A stretch of DNA of 38,065 nt from contig JAFNEO010000037.1 in assembly GCA_017886205.1 (NCBI GenBank), positions 1 through 38,065 of the forward strand, in the 5' to 3' direction. Shown here piece by piece: positions 1 to 7,218 of this stretch. The stretch's first letter is position 1. Every line of letters starts with the position of its first letter. Below the pieces are notes generated by a model. The model did no database searches. It saw only the letters and a program-made list of their open reading frames with translations, and was not told the origin of the DNA. This stretch comes from Candidatus Aminicenantota bacterium (GTDB taxonomy: Bacteria > Acidobacteriota > Aminicenantia > Aminicenantales > UBA8522). Made by a program: the position numbers and the translations under genes.

Positions 1-29
1 TTAACGAGATATATGATTTGACACGGACC

Positions 30-1715
30 TCAGACGAACCGGGCCGAGCGGGGAGGGATCTCGACAGAATTGTGCTTATTCGATCGGTCCGACAGATTGG
101 CCAAGAGCCGTACTTCACCCGCCGGGCCTCCCTGTGACCTGATGAGGTAAGAGTCGCAACCCATCAGGCCGCGGACGCTCACCCGTCCCCCCTGAAGAGC
201 GACCGCCTTCCGCAGCAGCCGCCGGCCCCGCTCATCCACGAGCGAAAGGTCATCGCTTTCGATGATCATATTGTCGAGCGTTCCAACGGCTAGGGCATAG
301 AGCTCCCTCTCGTTCGGAGTCAGGTCGATGTCTTGGCTCCGTAAGAGAAGGCAATCCGGGTCATTCAGCCACAGCCGCCCGTGCAGGAAGGAGCGCATGA
401 TCGAGTTTTTCAGCGCGTAATAGGCGTTGGGGCCCTGAAACGCCCCTCGTTTTGTGTCCCAGTGCGGGGCGGTATCTTCGCCTATCCGCATCCCTTCCAC
501 GAACCCCGCCGACGGGAGCAGGGGAGCGCCGCAGCCCAGTATGAAACCGTCACCGACTGCCTGACGGATCGTCTTCATTCCTTCCCGGTAGGCCTGGATC
601 GGCGTCCCTTTTTCGGCCCGCTCACCCGGCATCGCGGCCGCGAACAGAAAATCGGCCTTGAAATACGAGAACCCCATCCTCCGGAGAGCGGAAAATGTCT
701 CCCGCAACCATTTTTTTACGTCAGGCCGCGTGGTGTCCAGGGCGTATATTTTTTTCCCCCAATTGTTGTAGCACTCTTTGGGCGCCCCGGATTCCTGGAC
801 CATCCAGCCGGCGTGCTCCTGAAAAAGCTCGGACGTCTCCGCTGCGCTGAACGGGGCCGTCCAGATCCCCGCCGTGAACCCTTGACCGGTGATGAGCCGG
901 GCCAGCTCCGGCAGCGGACGAAAGCCGTCCTTTGCCGTCAACCAGTCGCCGATGTCCTTTTCGAACCCGTCGTCGACCTGGAAGACATCAAAGGGAAAGC
1001 CCTCTCGGGCGAGGCGCAGGTTCTTTTCGATGTCCTCCCACTGCAGGTTTGTGAAGTAGTGGTACCAGCTCGACCAGCCCACAGGATTCCGGGCCGGAAC
1101 CCGGGCGGCGTTTTCTGCGGCCGCCAGATCGGCATATTCTTCCAGGAGTCCCTCCACCGGACTCTCCGGAATGACAGGTAAAGTCCCGCCTGATCCGCCG
1201 GGGTCCTCAGAGCCATTCTGGAGGAAGATGAGAGGCTCGAGTGGAATCGGTTCGTCGAAAACGGTATCGAAATACTCCAGGCAGCCGACAAGCTCGTCTC
1301 CCTCGATGGTGAAGAAGGGGTGAGCGATCCGCGAGCTGAGAAAACCCACCAGATGTCCCGGCCAGGCGATAAAATAATCGCTCACCAGTCCCTTTTTGAA
1401 TACCTCCGGGAGCGGCGTGAATACATAGGGGCTGTATTTCCGCATGACCTCTTCGATACCCGGGTGCCGTTCGCCCGGCCGCATTTTCTGGAGGGGCCCC
1501 CAGGACTGCCAGTTATTGAGCAGGAACTCCCGCGGCGCCCGCCCGCGGAAGACCTCGACCCGTCCCAGTCGTCCCCGCGCCTCCCCCGTGACCTTGAACC
1601 CGGCCCGGCATTTTTCAACTGTGTATTCGATGTTCGTCTCTTTGGAGCGGAAAACACTACGGCTTTGGGCGAACTTTCTTCCGAATATCTGTATGGTCGG
1701 CCTGGTACCATCCAT
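30..1715 (-). CDS. galA: Alpha-galactosidase, GH36 family (Thermotoga GalA-like)
   Basis: This 561-residue protein should hydrolyse terminal alpha-1,6-galactosides such as melibiose and raffinose. It has no signal peptide, so it probably acts in the cytoplasm. The N-terminal half (about 1-200) is the beta-sandwich with the NNWQSWGP motif near residues 67-74. The (beta/alpha)8 barrel starts at the GWSSWYHYF segment (213-221). The predicted nucleophile is Asp355 in YFKADFL and the acid/base is Asp414 in RIGEDTAP, both standard for GH36. Length and motif order recall the compact Thermotoga maritima enzyme rather than the roughly 700-residue forms; this comparison is from memory. The ATG at 1715 is the only early start and lacks a Shine-Dalgarno. 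A TATGAT -10-like box at 1730-1725 lies 9 nt upstream, suggesting a very short leader. The gene is divergent from the operon starting at 1883. No sugar transporter is adjacent. Confidence 0.93.
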   Translation of the reverse strand: MDGTRPTIQIFGRKFAQSRSVFRSKETNIEYTVEKCRAGFKVTGEARGRLGRVEVFRGRAPREFLLNNWQSWGPLQKMRPGERHPGIEEVMRKYSPYVFTPLPEVFKKGLVSDYFIAWPGHLVGFLSSRIAHPFFTIEGDELVGCLEYFDTVFDEPIPLEPLIFLQNGSEDPGGSGGTLPVIPESPVEGLLEEYADLAAAENAARVPARNPVGWSSWYHYFTNLQWEDIEKNLRLAREGFPFDVFQVDDGFEKDIGDWLTAKDGFRPLPELARLITGQGFTAGIWTAPFSAAETSELFQEHAGWMVQESGAPKECYNNWGKKIYALDTTRPDVKKWLRETFSALRRMGFSYFKADFLFAAAMPGERAEKGTPIQAYREGMKTIRQAVGDGFILGCGAPLLPSAGFVEGMRIGEDTAPHWDTKRGAFQGPNAYYALKNSIMRSFLHGRLWLNDPDCLLLRSQDIDLTPNERELYALAVGTLDNMIIESDDLSLVDERGRRLLRKAVALQGGRVSVRGLMGCDSYLIRSQGGPAGEVRLLANLSDRSNKHNSVEIPPRSARFV

Positions 1716-1801
1716 TTGGGACTTATCATACAGGAATATCCGCCGGAAATCTTCTATCCGTGGGACACGGTAGGACGGAGCCTATCGGACCGCGCAGGGC
1801 T

Positions 1802-1830
1802 TTGACTTCGGGTATGGCCTATGGTATAGG
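1802..1830 (+). promoter_or_regulatory. Sigma70-type promoter for the 1883-4370 operon
   Basis: TTGACT at 1802-1807 is separated by 17 nt from TATAGG at 1825-1830. The expected transcription start is near 1837, just before a perfect 7-bp inverted repeat (1841-1847 with 1850-1856, GC-only arms, 2-nt centre) that would form a hairpin in the leader. The ribosome-binding site of the first gene follows it. Confidence 0.5.
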
Positions 1831-1882
1831 ATTCGCGAAAGCCGGCCGAGGCCGGCCCGCCCGAACAGAGGAGGCTGCGAGG

Positions 1883-2071
1883 ATGACCGAGAAGAGCGGA
1901 GGCCGAAGCCGGGGAAAAACGGGAGTCGTCCTGGTCTGCGACGGCCGGAACGTCCCCCTGAATCCCTTTGTTCAGAGCTTTATCGAAGAGACAGTCCGTG
2001 GAATGGTCCGGGCGCTGGTAGGCGTCCCCAAAGAACCTCAGAGGATCGACCTCTGGATCCGGAAGAAGTGA
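1883..2071 (+). CDS. Small conserved-looking hypothetical protein (62 aa)
   Basis: I do not assign a function to this 62-residue protein. It starts at ATG 1883, preceded by an AGAGGAGG ribosome-binding site about 8 nt upstream, and ends 7 nt before the next gene, so the two are probably co-translated. The first dozen residues are basic and polar. The core (GVVLVCDGRNVPLNPF, about residues 13-28) reads as a beta-hairpin followed by an amphipathic helix and a basic C-terminal strand (IDLWIRKK). There is no membrane segment or signal peptide. The core resembles short proteins I have seen in other bacteria and archaea, but I cannot name the family. An alternative longer reading from 1760 is unlikely because the strong ribosome-binding site sits at 1883. 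Confidence 0.6.
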   Translation: MTEKSGGRSRGKTGVVLVCDGRNVPLNPFVQSFIEETVRGMVRALVGVPKEPQRIDLWIRKK

Positions 2072-2078
2072 GGGAAGC

Positions 2079-2699
2079 ATGAAAAACATAAAAACGTGGG
2101 TCATTCTTTTAATGTTCGGCTCTCTATGGGGATTTAGCGAAGTATTCGCCGGGGAGTTCCTTTACTCGGAGCGCGTCCCCTTCGCCTCAGTCTGGCTTTC
2201 TGCGTTCGCCCTTTTTGTTCTTGGCCTCTCCCGCGGCCTCATCAATCGCCCCGGTTCGTCGACTGTGATCGGCGCCACCGCCGCCTTATTCAAGCTGGCA
2301 AATGCAGCCCCATACTGGTGCCATCTCCTGGGGATCGCATTCCTCGGACTGTTCTTTGACCTTGCGGCCTCGGCCTGGATGAAGAGGGGACAGAAACCCG
2401 GCTGGAAGACCGTCCTGTCCGGGATCGTCGCCGCTTACGGCGGCTACGCCTCATTCGCCGTCATGATCACCTATGTCGCCCGGTATGAACCTTGGGTGCG
2501 CGGTGGAACGGCCAAGGTCCTCCGCCATGTCCTGGTCGGCGGCAGCCTGGCTGCGGTTGCTGCGGCCATCCTGGTGACGCTGGGCTATGGGATCGGCACA
2601 CGGACTGAAAAAAGCGCGTCCACCGAGCCCGGCTGGGCCTTCGCCGGCTCGCTGGTCGTCCTGATCGCGCTCTGGACCTTGGGCCGGGTGATCGGCTGA
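2079..2699 (+). CDS. Polytopic integral membrane protein of unknown function
   Basis: This 206-residue protein is strongly hydrophobic, with about six predicted membrane segments: roughly residues 7-24, 35-52, 60-78, 84-102, 112-132 and 146-168, plus a C-terminal one near 185-204. Loops are short and the basic patch MKRGQKPGWK (about 100-109) probably faces the cytoplasm. There are no recognisable catalytic or nucleotide-binding motifs. The overall build resembles small-substrate membrane components, but I see no defining motif and do not assign a family. The start at 2079 is 7 nt after the preceding stop, and the next gene follows after 17 nt behind its own AGGAGG, so the genes look like one transcription unit. 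Confidence 0.75.
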   Translation: MKNIKTWVILLMFGSLWGFSEVFAGEFLYSERVPFASVWLSAFALFVLGLSRGLINRPGSSTVIGATAALFKLANAAPYWCHLLGIAFLGLFFDLAASAWMKRGQKPGWKTVLSGIVAAYGGYASFAVMITYVARYEPWVRGGTAKVLRHVLVGGSLAAVAAAILVTLGYGIGTRTEKSASTEPGWAFAGSLVVLIALWTLGRVIG

Positions 2700-2716
2700 A
2701 CATAAGAGGAGGTCAA

Positions 2717-3022
2717 ATGAGAAAAGTAGCTTGGCTGGGATGCGGTCTTCTGCTGTTATTAGCTCTTTCTAGTTGTGTCCCAGGTCCCAACAGCGTCGAA
2801 AAGACGGCCGATCCGCAGGGAAAGACCGCGGGATTCTGGCTCGGGTTGTGGCATGGGCTCATCTCCCCGATCACCTTCATCATTTCCCTCTTCAACAAGA
2901 ACATCGACATCTACGAAGTCCACAACAGCGGCTCCTGGTACAATTTCGGGTTCGTGCTCGGGGCCGGGCTCTTCCTCCAAGGTGGAATTCTCGGGTCACG
3001 CAAGGCCAAAAAAAGACGGTAG
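2717..3022 (+). CDS. Small membrane-anchored lipoprotein (101 aa)
   Basis: The N-terminus is a lipoprotein signal: a short basic start, a hydrophobic stretch and a lipobox LSSC with the acylated Cys at about residue 20. The mature part holds a conserved-looking segment (GFWLGLWHGLISPITF, then NIDIYEVHNSG and WYNFGFVLGAG) with two hydrophobic stretches. A strongly basic tail (KAKKRR) follows. Small proteins with this GLWHG/YEVHN/WYNFGF arrangement occur in many bacteria, with or without the lipobox; their function is unknown to me. The start ATG 2717 has AGGAGG 7 nt upstream. The DUF1015 gene begins 11 nt after the stop. Confidence 0.8.
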   Translation: MRKVAWLGCGLLLLLALSSCVPGPNSVEKTADPQGKTAGFWLGLWHGLISPITFIISLFNKNIDIYEVHNSGSWYNFGFVLGAGLFLQGGILGSRKAKKRR

Positions 3023-3032
3023 GGCTAGGGCG

Positions 3033-4370
3033 ATGAGAATCCACGAATCCCTGGCCCTCGGCGTGCCGAATATTCTGCTCCCCCGTCCCGGCACCGACCT
3101 TTCCAAATGGGCCGTCATAGCCTGTGACCAGTTTACCTCGGAACCCGAATACTGGCAGAAGGTCAAGGAATTCGTTGGCGAAGCGCCCTCAACCCTGAAC
3201 CTTATCTTTCCCGAGGTCTATCTGGGGGAAGCCCAGGCCGACGCCCGGATCGCCCGCATCCGGGAGCACATGAAACTCTATCTCCAAAAGCCGATCTTTG
3301 CCGAGGCGGAGGGCTTTATCTATGTGGAACGCCGGACCCGCTCGGGCGTCCGGAAAGGCTTGACGGCGTGTCTCGACCTCGAGCATTACGATTTCGAGAA
3401 GGGGTCCAAAAGCCTCATCCGGGCGACCGAGGGGACGATCCTCTCGCGGATACCTCCCCGGGTCAAGATCAGGGAAGGAGCACCCCTCGAGATTCCCCAT
3501 ATCATGGTCCTCGTCGATGACACCGAGAACCTGGTCATTGGCCCCCTTACAGCCCAAAAGGCGGGCCTCAAAAAGCTCTATGATTTTGAGTTGATGATGG
3601 GATCGGGGAGGCTCAGCGGCTACAGAGTGGATGACATGAGCCTGGAGAAAGGCGTTGTCAGCGGTCTCCAAGCTCTGGCCGATCCTGAGGTTTTTGCCGT
3701 GAAATACGGGCTCAAGCCGGGGACTCCGGTCCTTCTCTACGCCATGGGGGATGGGAATCATTCCTTGGCCACCGCCAAGACCATCTGGGAGAAGACCAAA
3801 GAGAAGATCAAGGACAAGAACGCCCTCATCCGCTCGCCTCTCCGCTATGCGCTGGTGGAGCTGGTCAACCTCCATGACCAGGCCCTCATCTTCGAGCCCA
3901 TCCACCGCGTGCTCTTCGCCCTGGCTCCCGAGAGGAACCTGATCGGGGACATGGAAAGATACTATCGGGGGCGCTTCCGCTATGCCGAGTGCCAAAGCCC
4001 GGAGGAGGTCATGGCGATGGTCGACCGGCAGAAGGGGAGCCCGCATCGGATCGGCTTGGTCACGTCCGCCGGGTTCGGCGCTGTCGAGGTCTTCGAGCCT
4101 GACTCCAACCTGCCGGTGGGAACGCTCCAGAACTTTTTGGACACCTTCATGGGCGAGAAGGGGGCCCGGGAGATCGACTATGTCCACGGGACCGAGCCGA
4201 TTGTCCGACTGGGGGCCGGAAGCGGCTGTGCGGGCTTTTATCTTCCGGCGATGGATAAGAGCGAGCTATTCAAGACGGTTATTTTGGACGGTGCCTTGCC
4301 CCGCAAGACGTTCTCCATGGGCGAGGCCTCGGAGAAGCGGTTTTATATGGAGGCGCGGAAGCTCGTCTGA
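3033..4370 (+). CDS. DUF1015 family protein
   Basis: This 445-residue protein belongs to the DUF1015 family (sometimes labelled HTH-containing or putative kinase-like, role unsettled). Characteristic features are the N-terminal RPG...WAVIACDQFTSEPEYW region (about 22-46), the central GDGNHSLATAK motif (about 238-248) and the C-terminal VHGTEPI/LPAMDKSELF segment. The reading frame extends upstream to 2775, but that part overlaps the lipoprotein gene. ATG 3033 gives the family's normal N-terminus, so I place the start there. It is the last gene of the operon that starts at 1883. Its stop lies 1 nt from the stop of the convergent rubrerythrin-like gene. No substrate can be inferred from the context. 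Confidence 0.9.
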   Translation: MRIHESLALGVPNILLPRPGTDLSKWAVIACDQFTSEPEYWQKVKEFVGEAPSTLNLIFPEVYLGEAQADARIARIREHMKLYLQKPIFAEAEGFIYVERRTRSGVRKGLTACLDLEHYDFEKGSKSLIRATEGTILSRIPPRVKIREGAPLEIPHIMVLVDDTENLVIGPLTAQKAGLKKLYDFELMMGSGRLSGYRVDDMSLEKGVVSGLQALADPEVFAVKYGLKPGTPVLLYAMGDGNHSLATAKTIWEKTKEKIKDKNALIRSPLRYALVELVNLHDQALIFEPIHRVLFALAPERNLIGDMERYYRGRFRYAECQSPEEVMAMVDRQKGSPHRIGLVTSAGFGAVEVFEPDSNLPVGTLQNFLDTFMGEKGAREIDYVHGTEPIVRLGAGSGCAGFYLPAMDKSELFKTVILDGALPRKTFSMGEASEKRFYMEARKLV

Positions 4371-4371
4371 G

Positions 4372-4848
4372 CTATTTTTTCAGGGCGGCCAGCCTCTCGC
4401 CGAGGATCCGAATGTGCCGCATCTCCTCTTTAATGACGTCCTCGATTTTTTCTTTGCCGCTGCCCATCGGCACCAGGTCTTTCATCCCCAAGTAGAAAGC
4501 GATCGAGTCCTTCTCCGCGACTAGGGCGGATCTGAATATTCCCTCGAGCTTGGAGGTGTCGAGGTCTTTCTCGAAAAACACCTTGGTGTTGGCCAGTGAG
4601 GCGAGATAAAGTCCGGCCTCGTTATTCGGGTCATAGGTCATGGCCTTCTTATCAGCCGCCGTCAAGGTCGATTTCATTCCCTTGAACACTTTCTGGTGTT
4701 CGATTTCCATGTCCGCCAGCCTGGTCAACAGGTCTTCGGCTTCTGAATCCTTAACCTGCTTGGCCGAATCCCGGTAGAACTTCTCTCCGTTCCGCTCGAT
4801 CTGGAGGGCCATCTCGAAGATCTCGTCGGCGTTAAACACAAAGCTCAT
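4372..4848 (-). CDS. Rubrerythrin-like ferritin-family di-iron protein
   Basis: This 158-residue four-helix-bundle protein has the di-iron ligand pattern of rubrerythrin/erythrin proteins: Glu in ERNGEKFY (about 19-26), Glu and His in MEIEH (about 48-52), Glu in EKDSIAFY and a final EEMRH motif. There is no C-terminal rubredoxin domain, so electrons would have to come from another carrier. The family typically reduces peroxide or handles iron in anaerobes. Translation most likely starts at ATG 4848, which has AAGGAGA 8 nt upstream. A longer version from 4887 would add 13 residues with no ribosome-binding site. The gene is divergent from the phosphate cluster and shares its 213-nt upstream region with the porin gene. 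Confidence 0.85.
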   Translation of the reverse strand: MSFVFNADEIFEMALQIERNGEKFYRDSAKQVKDSEAEDLLTRLADMEIEHQKVFKGMKSTLTAADKKAMTYDPNNEAGLYLASLANTKVFFEKDLDTSKLEGIFRSALVAEKDSIAFYLGMKDLVPMGSGKEKIEDVIKEEMRHIRILGERLAALKK

Positions 4849-4869
4849 CTCGCGTCTCCTTCCGGCCTT

Positions 4870-4878
4870 AGTATACCA
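4870..4878 (-). promoter_or_regulatory. Extended -10 promoter of the rubrerythrin-like gene
   Basis: On the minus strand the sequence TGGTATACT is an extended -10 element (TGn plus TATACT). It lies about 21 nt upstream of ATG 4848, with the ribosome-binding site in between. No clear -35 is seen, which is usual for extended -10 promoters. Confidence 0.45.
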
Positions 4879-4903
4879 AAAATTCATCCAATTTTGATTC
4901 TAT

Positions 4904-4936
4904 CTTCATCATATCTTAACACGGGTCTTCTATCCT
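4904..4936 (+). promoter_or_regulatory. Pho-box-like operator and promoter of the phosphate cluster
   Basis: CTTCATC (4904-4910), a 4-nt A/T spacer ATAT, then CTTAACA (4915-4921) gives the 7+4+7 layout of a PhoB box with 11-bp spacing. A weaker third repeat unit begins at 4926. A TATCCT -10-like hexamer at 4931-4936 starts 9 nt after the box, the placement expected where PhoB replaces a -35 element. The predicted transcript would have a leader of about 120 nt before the porin ATG at 5062, ending in AAAGGAGA. Confidence 0.45.
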
Positions 4937-5061
4937 TAGACCTCGCTTGAGCGGGAGTCCTCCAATGCGAAGGCAGGCCAGAGAATTCGGAGAGCCGGCG
5001 GGACCTGCTGGAAGAGCGGAGACAACACCAAGGCGAGATAACGCATAAAGGAGAAAGACAG

Positions 5062-6123
5062 ATGACAAAGAGCACGACGGCTAAGCTGGGTTTGATTCTG
5101 GGTTTGTTCCTGTTGGCTTCGCATCTTGGCCAAGCCCAGCAGACCTTCAACACCACGATCTATTTTGACTACACCAACTATCTCTCCAAAGGCGGGCCGG
5201 TCACGTCGGCGGCCAAAAACAATTTCTTTGCCTTCCGCCGGGCCTACTTCACGTACGAGAACAAGATCAACGACAACCTCAAGTTCCGGTTCCGCTACGA
5301 CGCCGACAACACGGCCAACCTGACCTCGGTCGATATCAAAACGGGATCCACGAAGAAGGACGATAAGCTCCGTCCCTTTATCAAGCACATCTATTTTGAA
5401 TATTCCGGGCTCTTGCCGAATTCCGCTCTTAAGATCGGTATGACAGAAACCATTCAATTCAAGATTGCCGAGGACCGCTGGGCCTATCGGAGCGTCGCCA
5501 AGACCATCATGGACGGTTACAAAGATATCACCGGTGTCGATGTGGACGCGCCCTCGGCCGACCTCGGCGCCAGCCTGACCGGAAGCCTGGCCAAGTACAT
5601 CCGCTACGGCTTGATGGTCAGCAACGGCTCCGGCTATTCGCATGCCGAGAGCGACAAGTACAAGAAGATCGCCGGACAGCTTCAGCTCATTCCAGTGGCG
5701 GGGCTCTCGCTTGTTGGCTACATGGATTACGAGAAGCAGGACGCGGACAACTCGGCCACCACCTATAAGCTCGACGGCTACATAGATGTGGTCAAGAACC
5801 TCACCGTTGGGGCGGAGTACTTTGTCTATCGGAATGATAAATACCTCACCGCAGACAAGGCGCGGTACGATGTCTCCGGTCTTTCCATATTCGGCCGTTA
5901 CATCGTCAGCCCGGACGTCTTCGCCTTTTTCGCCAGGTTCGACCGCTATGAACCGAACAGCAAGGTCGGTGACGACGAGCTCAGCCTGGTCATTGCCGGC
6001 CTCGACTGGGCTCCTTTCCACAAGAGCATGAAACTCCAGCCGAACATCTGGTTCCAGTCCTACGCGAATTCGGAGAAAAAGAATGACGTGGTCTTCAACT
6101 TCACTTTCTTCCTGTCCTTCTGA
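5062..6123 (+). CDS. Outer-membrane porin, probably phosphate-selective (OprO/OprP-like)
   Basis: This 353-residue protein has a signal peptide (about 1-25, cleavage after GQA) followed by a sequence alternating in the way of a transmembrane beta-barrel. It is rich in aromatic and charged residues, for example the FFAFRRAYFTYENKI and FRFRYDAD segments. It ends in Phe, as is typical of proteins inserted by the BAM machinery. The N-terminal FRRAY-like strand and overall layout match phosphate-selective and related porins. Its position as first gene before pstS supports a role in passing phosphate or phosphate esters across the outer membrane. The specificity is inferred from context, since no selectivity residues can be verified. 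The start ATG 5062 has AAAGGAGA about 7 nt upstream. Confidence 0.8.
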   Translation: MTKSTTAKLGLILGLFLLASHLGQAQQTFNTTIYFDYTNYLSKGGPVTSAAKNNFFAFRRAYFTYENKINDNLKFRFRYDADNTANLTSVDIKTGSTKKDDKLRPFIKHIYFEYSGLLPNSALKIGMTETIQFKIAEDRWAYRSVAKTIMDGYKDITGVDVDAPSADLGASLTGSLAKYIRYGLMVSNGSGYSHAESDKYKKIAGQLQLIPVAGLSLVGYMDYEKQDADNSATTYKLDGYIDVVKNLTVGAEYFVYRNDKYLTADKARYDVSGLSIFGRYIVSPDVFAFFARFDRYEPNSKVGDDELSLVIAGLDWAPFHKSMKLQPNIWFQSYANSEKKNDVVFNFTFFLSF

Positions 6124-6195
6124 AAAGTGCAGCGGAGTATCGTCGCGAAAGTCAAAAGAAATAAGAAGAATGAAACAAACAAAAGGAGAAGCAAC

Positions 6196-7095
6196 ATGAA
6201 AAAACTCATCGCCACCATCACCTTCGGCCTGGCTGTAATGGCCATGGTCCTCATGGCGGCGCCGGCCCAGAAAAAGATGATCCAGATCAAAGGGTCGGAC
6301 ACGATGGTCAACCTGGTCCAGATCCTGGCCGAAGAGTACATGGCCAAGAATCCTGGAACCGCCCTGGCCGTCCTCGGCGGGGGCTCGGGCACAGGGATCA
6401 CGGCCATCATCAACCAGACCTGCGAGATCGCCAACCACTCCCGCGAATGGAAACAGAAAGAGATCGACCAGGCCTGGGAAAAGGGCGTGAGACCCCGCTT
6501 CTTTGCCATCGCCGTTGACGGCCTGAGCATCATCGTCAACGAAAAAAATACTCTTGAGAAGCTGACCATGGCGGAGCTCGGGGCGATCTACCGCGGCGAG
6601 ATCAGGAACTGGAGCGCCCTGGGCGGACCGTCCAAAGCCGTCTCCCTCTACGGACGTCAATCGAACTCGGGGACGTATGTCTTCATGCAGGAACACGTCC
6701 TGAACAACAAGAATTACTCCACGGATATGAAGGAGATGAACGGCAACGCCCAGATCATCGAGGGCGTCCTCCAGGACGAGGCCGGGATCGGCTATGTCGG
6801 GGTCGGCTACCTGTTTGATGAGAACAAAAAGGTCCGGAAAGGCCTTAAGATCCTGAACATCGCCAAGGATACGAAATCCCAGGCCTTCTCACCCTTGGAC
6901 AGAGCGGCCGTCGACAACGGCAGCTACCCGGTGGCCCGGGCGCTTTACCAGGCGACCAACGGCCGGCCGGATGGTGTTGCGGCGGCTTTCATCGCCTGGG
7001 AAACGGGGCCGGAAGGACAGATGATCGTTGAGAGAGAAGGATTCTTCACCATCGGGGCCAAGTACAAGGAGCAGAACGACAAGAGCTTAAGGTAA
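6196..7095 (+). CDS. pstS: Phosphate ABC transporter substrate-binding protein PstS
   Basis: This 299-residue protein is the periplasmic phosphate-binding subunit of the Pst transporter. A signal peptide (about 1-24, ending APA) precedes a type II periplasmic-binding fold. Phosphate-binding family motifs include KGSDTM (about 32-37), the glycine-rich GGGSGTGI segment, the HSRE region (usual SRxI/L position), and YGRQSNSGTY, where Arg, Ser and Thr would contact the anion. The reading frame extends upstream to 6127, but AAAGGAGA lies directly before ATG 6196 and the signal peptide begins there. It is followed immediately by a large hairpin that may shield or end the transcript, then by pstC. 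Confidence 0.93.
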   Translation: MKKLIATITFGLAVMAMVLMAAPAQKKMIQIKGSDTMVNLVQILAEEYMAKNPGTALAVLGGGSGTGITAIINQTCEIANHSREWKQKEIDQAWEKGVRPRFFAIAVDGLSIIVNEKNTLEKLTMAELGAIYRGEIRNWSALGGPSKAVSLYGRQSNSGTYVFMQEHVLNNKNYSTDMKEMNGNAQIIEGVLQDEAGIGYVGVGYLFDENKKVRKGLKILNIAKDTKSQAFSPLDRAAVDNGSYPVARALYQATNGRPDGVAAAFIAWETGPEGQMIVEREGFFTIGAKYKEQNDKSLR

Positions 7096-7187
7096 CTCCC
7101 CTCATAGATAACAGGAAGAGCATGGGAGAAGCCGGGCCGCAGTAGTCGGAAGGCTTCTCCCAGTTCTCCTGTCATCAGAGAGGGGAG
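7096..7187 (+). promoter_or_regulatory. Large three-segment hairpin between pstS and pstC
   Basis: Directly after the pstS stop codon there are three nested complementary pairs: 7096-7103 with 7180-7187 (CTCCCCTC/GAGGGGAG), 7111-7116 with 7167-7172 (ACAGGA/TCCTGT), and 7123-7133 with 7152-7162 (TGGGAGAAGCC/GGCTTCTCCCA, 11 bp). The apical loop is 18 nt. All arms pair perfectly and the bulges between them are nearly symmetric on the two sides. No U-tract follows, so this is more likely a processing or 3'-end-protecting structure, or an attenuator, than a simple terminator. Confidence 0.85.
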
Positions 7188-7218
7188 GTGACTATTTCTG
7201 ATTGCGAGGGGAGTGAAG

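Noticed and set aside
1..29. Possible gene end at the left edge
   Set aside because: Only 29 nt are available and no coding frame or terminator can be supported.
2775..3032. 86-codon N-terminal extension of the DUF1015 gene
   Set aside because: It overlaps the lipoprotein gene in another frame and encodes Ser/Pro/Arg-rich sequence. ATG 3033 gives the normal family N-terminus.
3189..4187. 332-codon open frame on the minus strand inside the DUF1015 gene
   Set aside because: Shadow frame opposite a recognisable family protein, with low-complexity composition and no start signals.
4936..6696. 586-codon open frame on the minus strand opposite the porin and pstS
   Set aside because: It is a shadow frame caused by GC-rich codon usage. 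It spans two clear genes on the other strand, has no ribosome-binding site, and reads as Asp/Val/Gly-rich sequence without domains.
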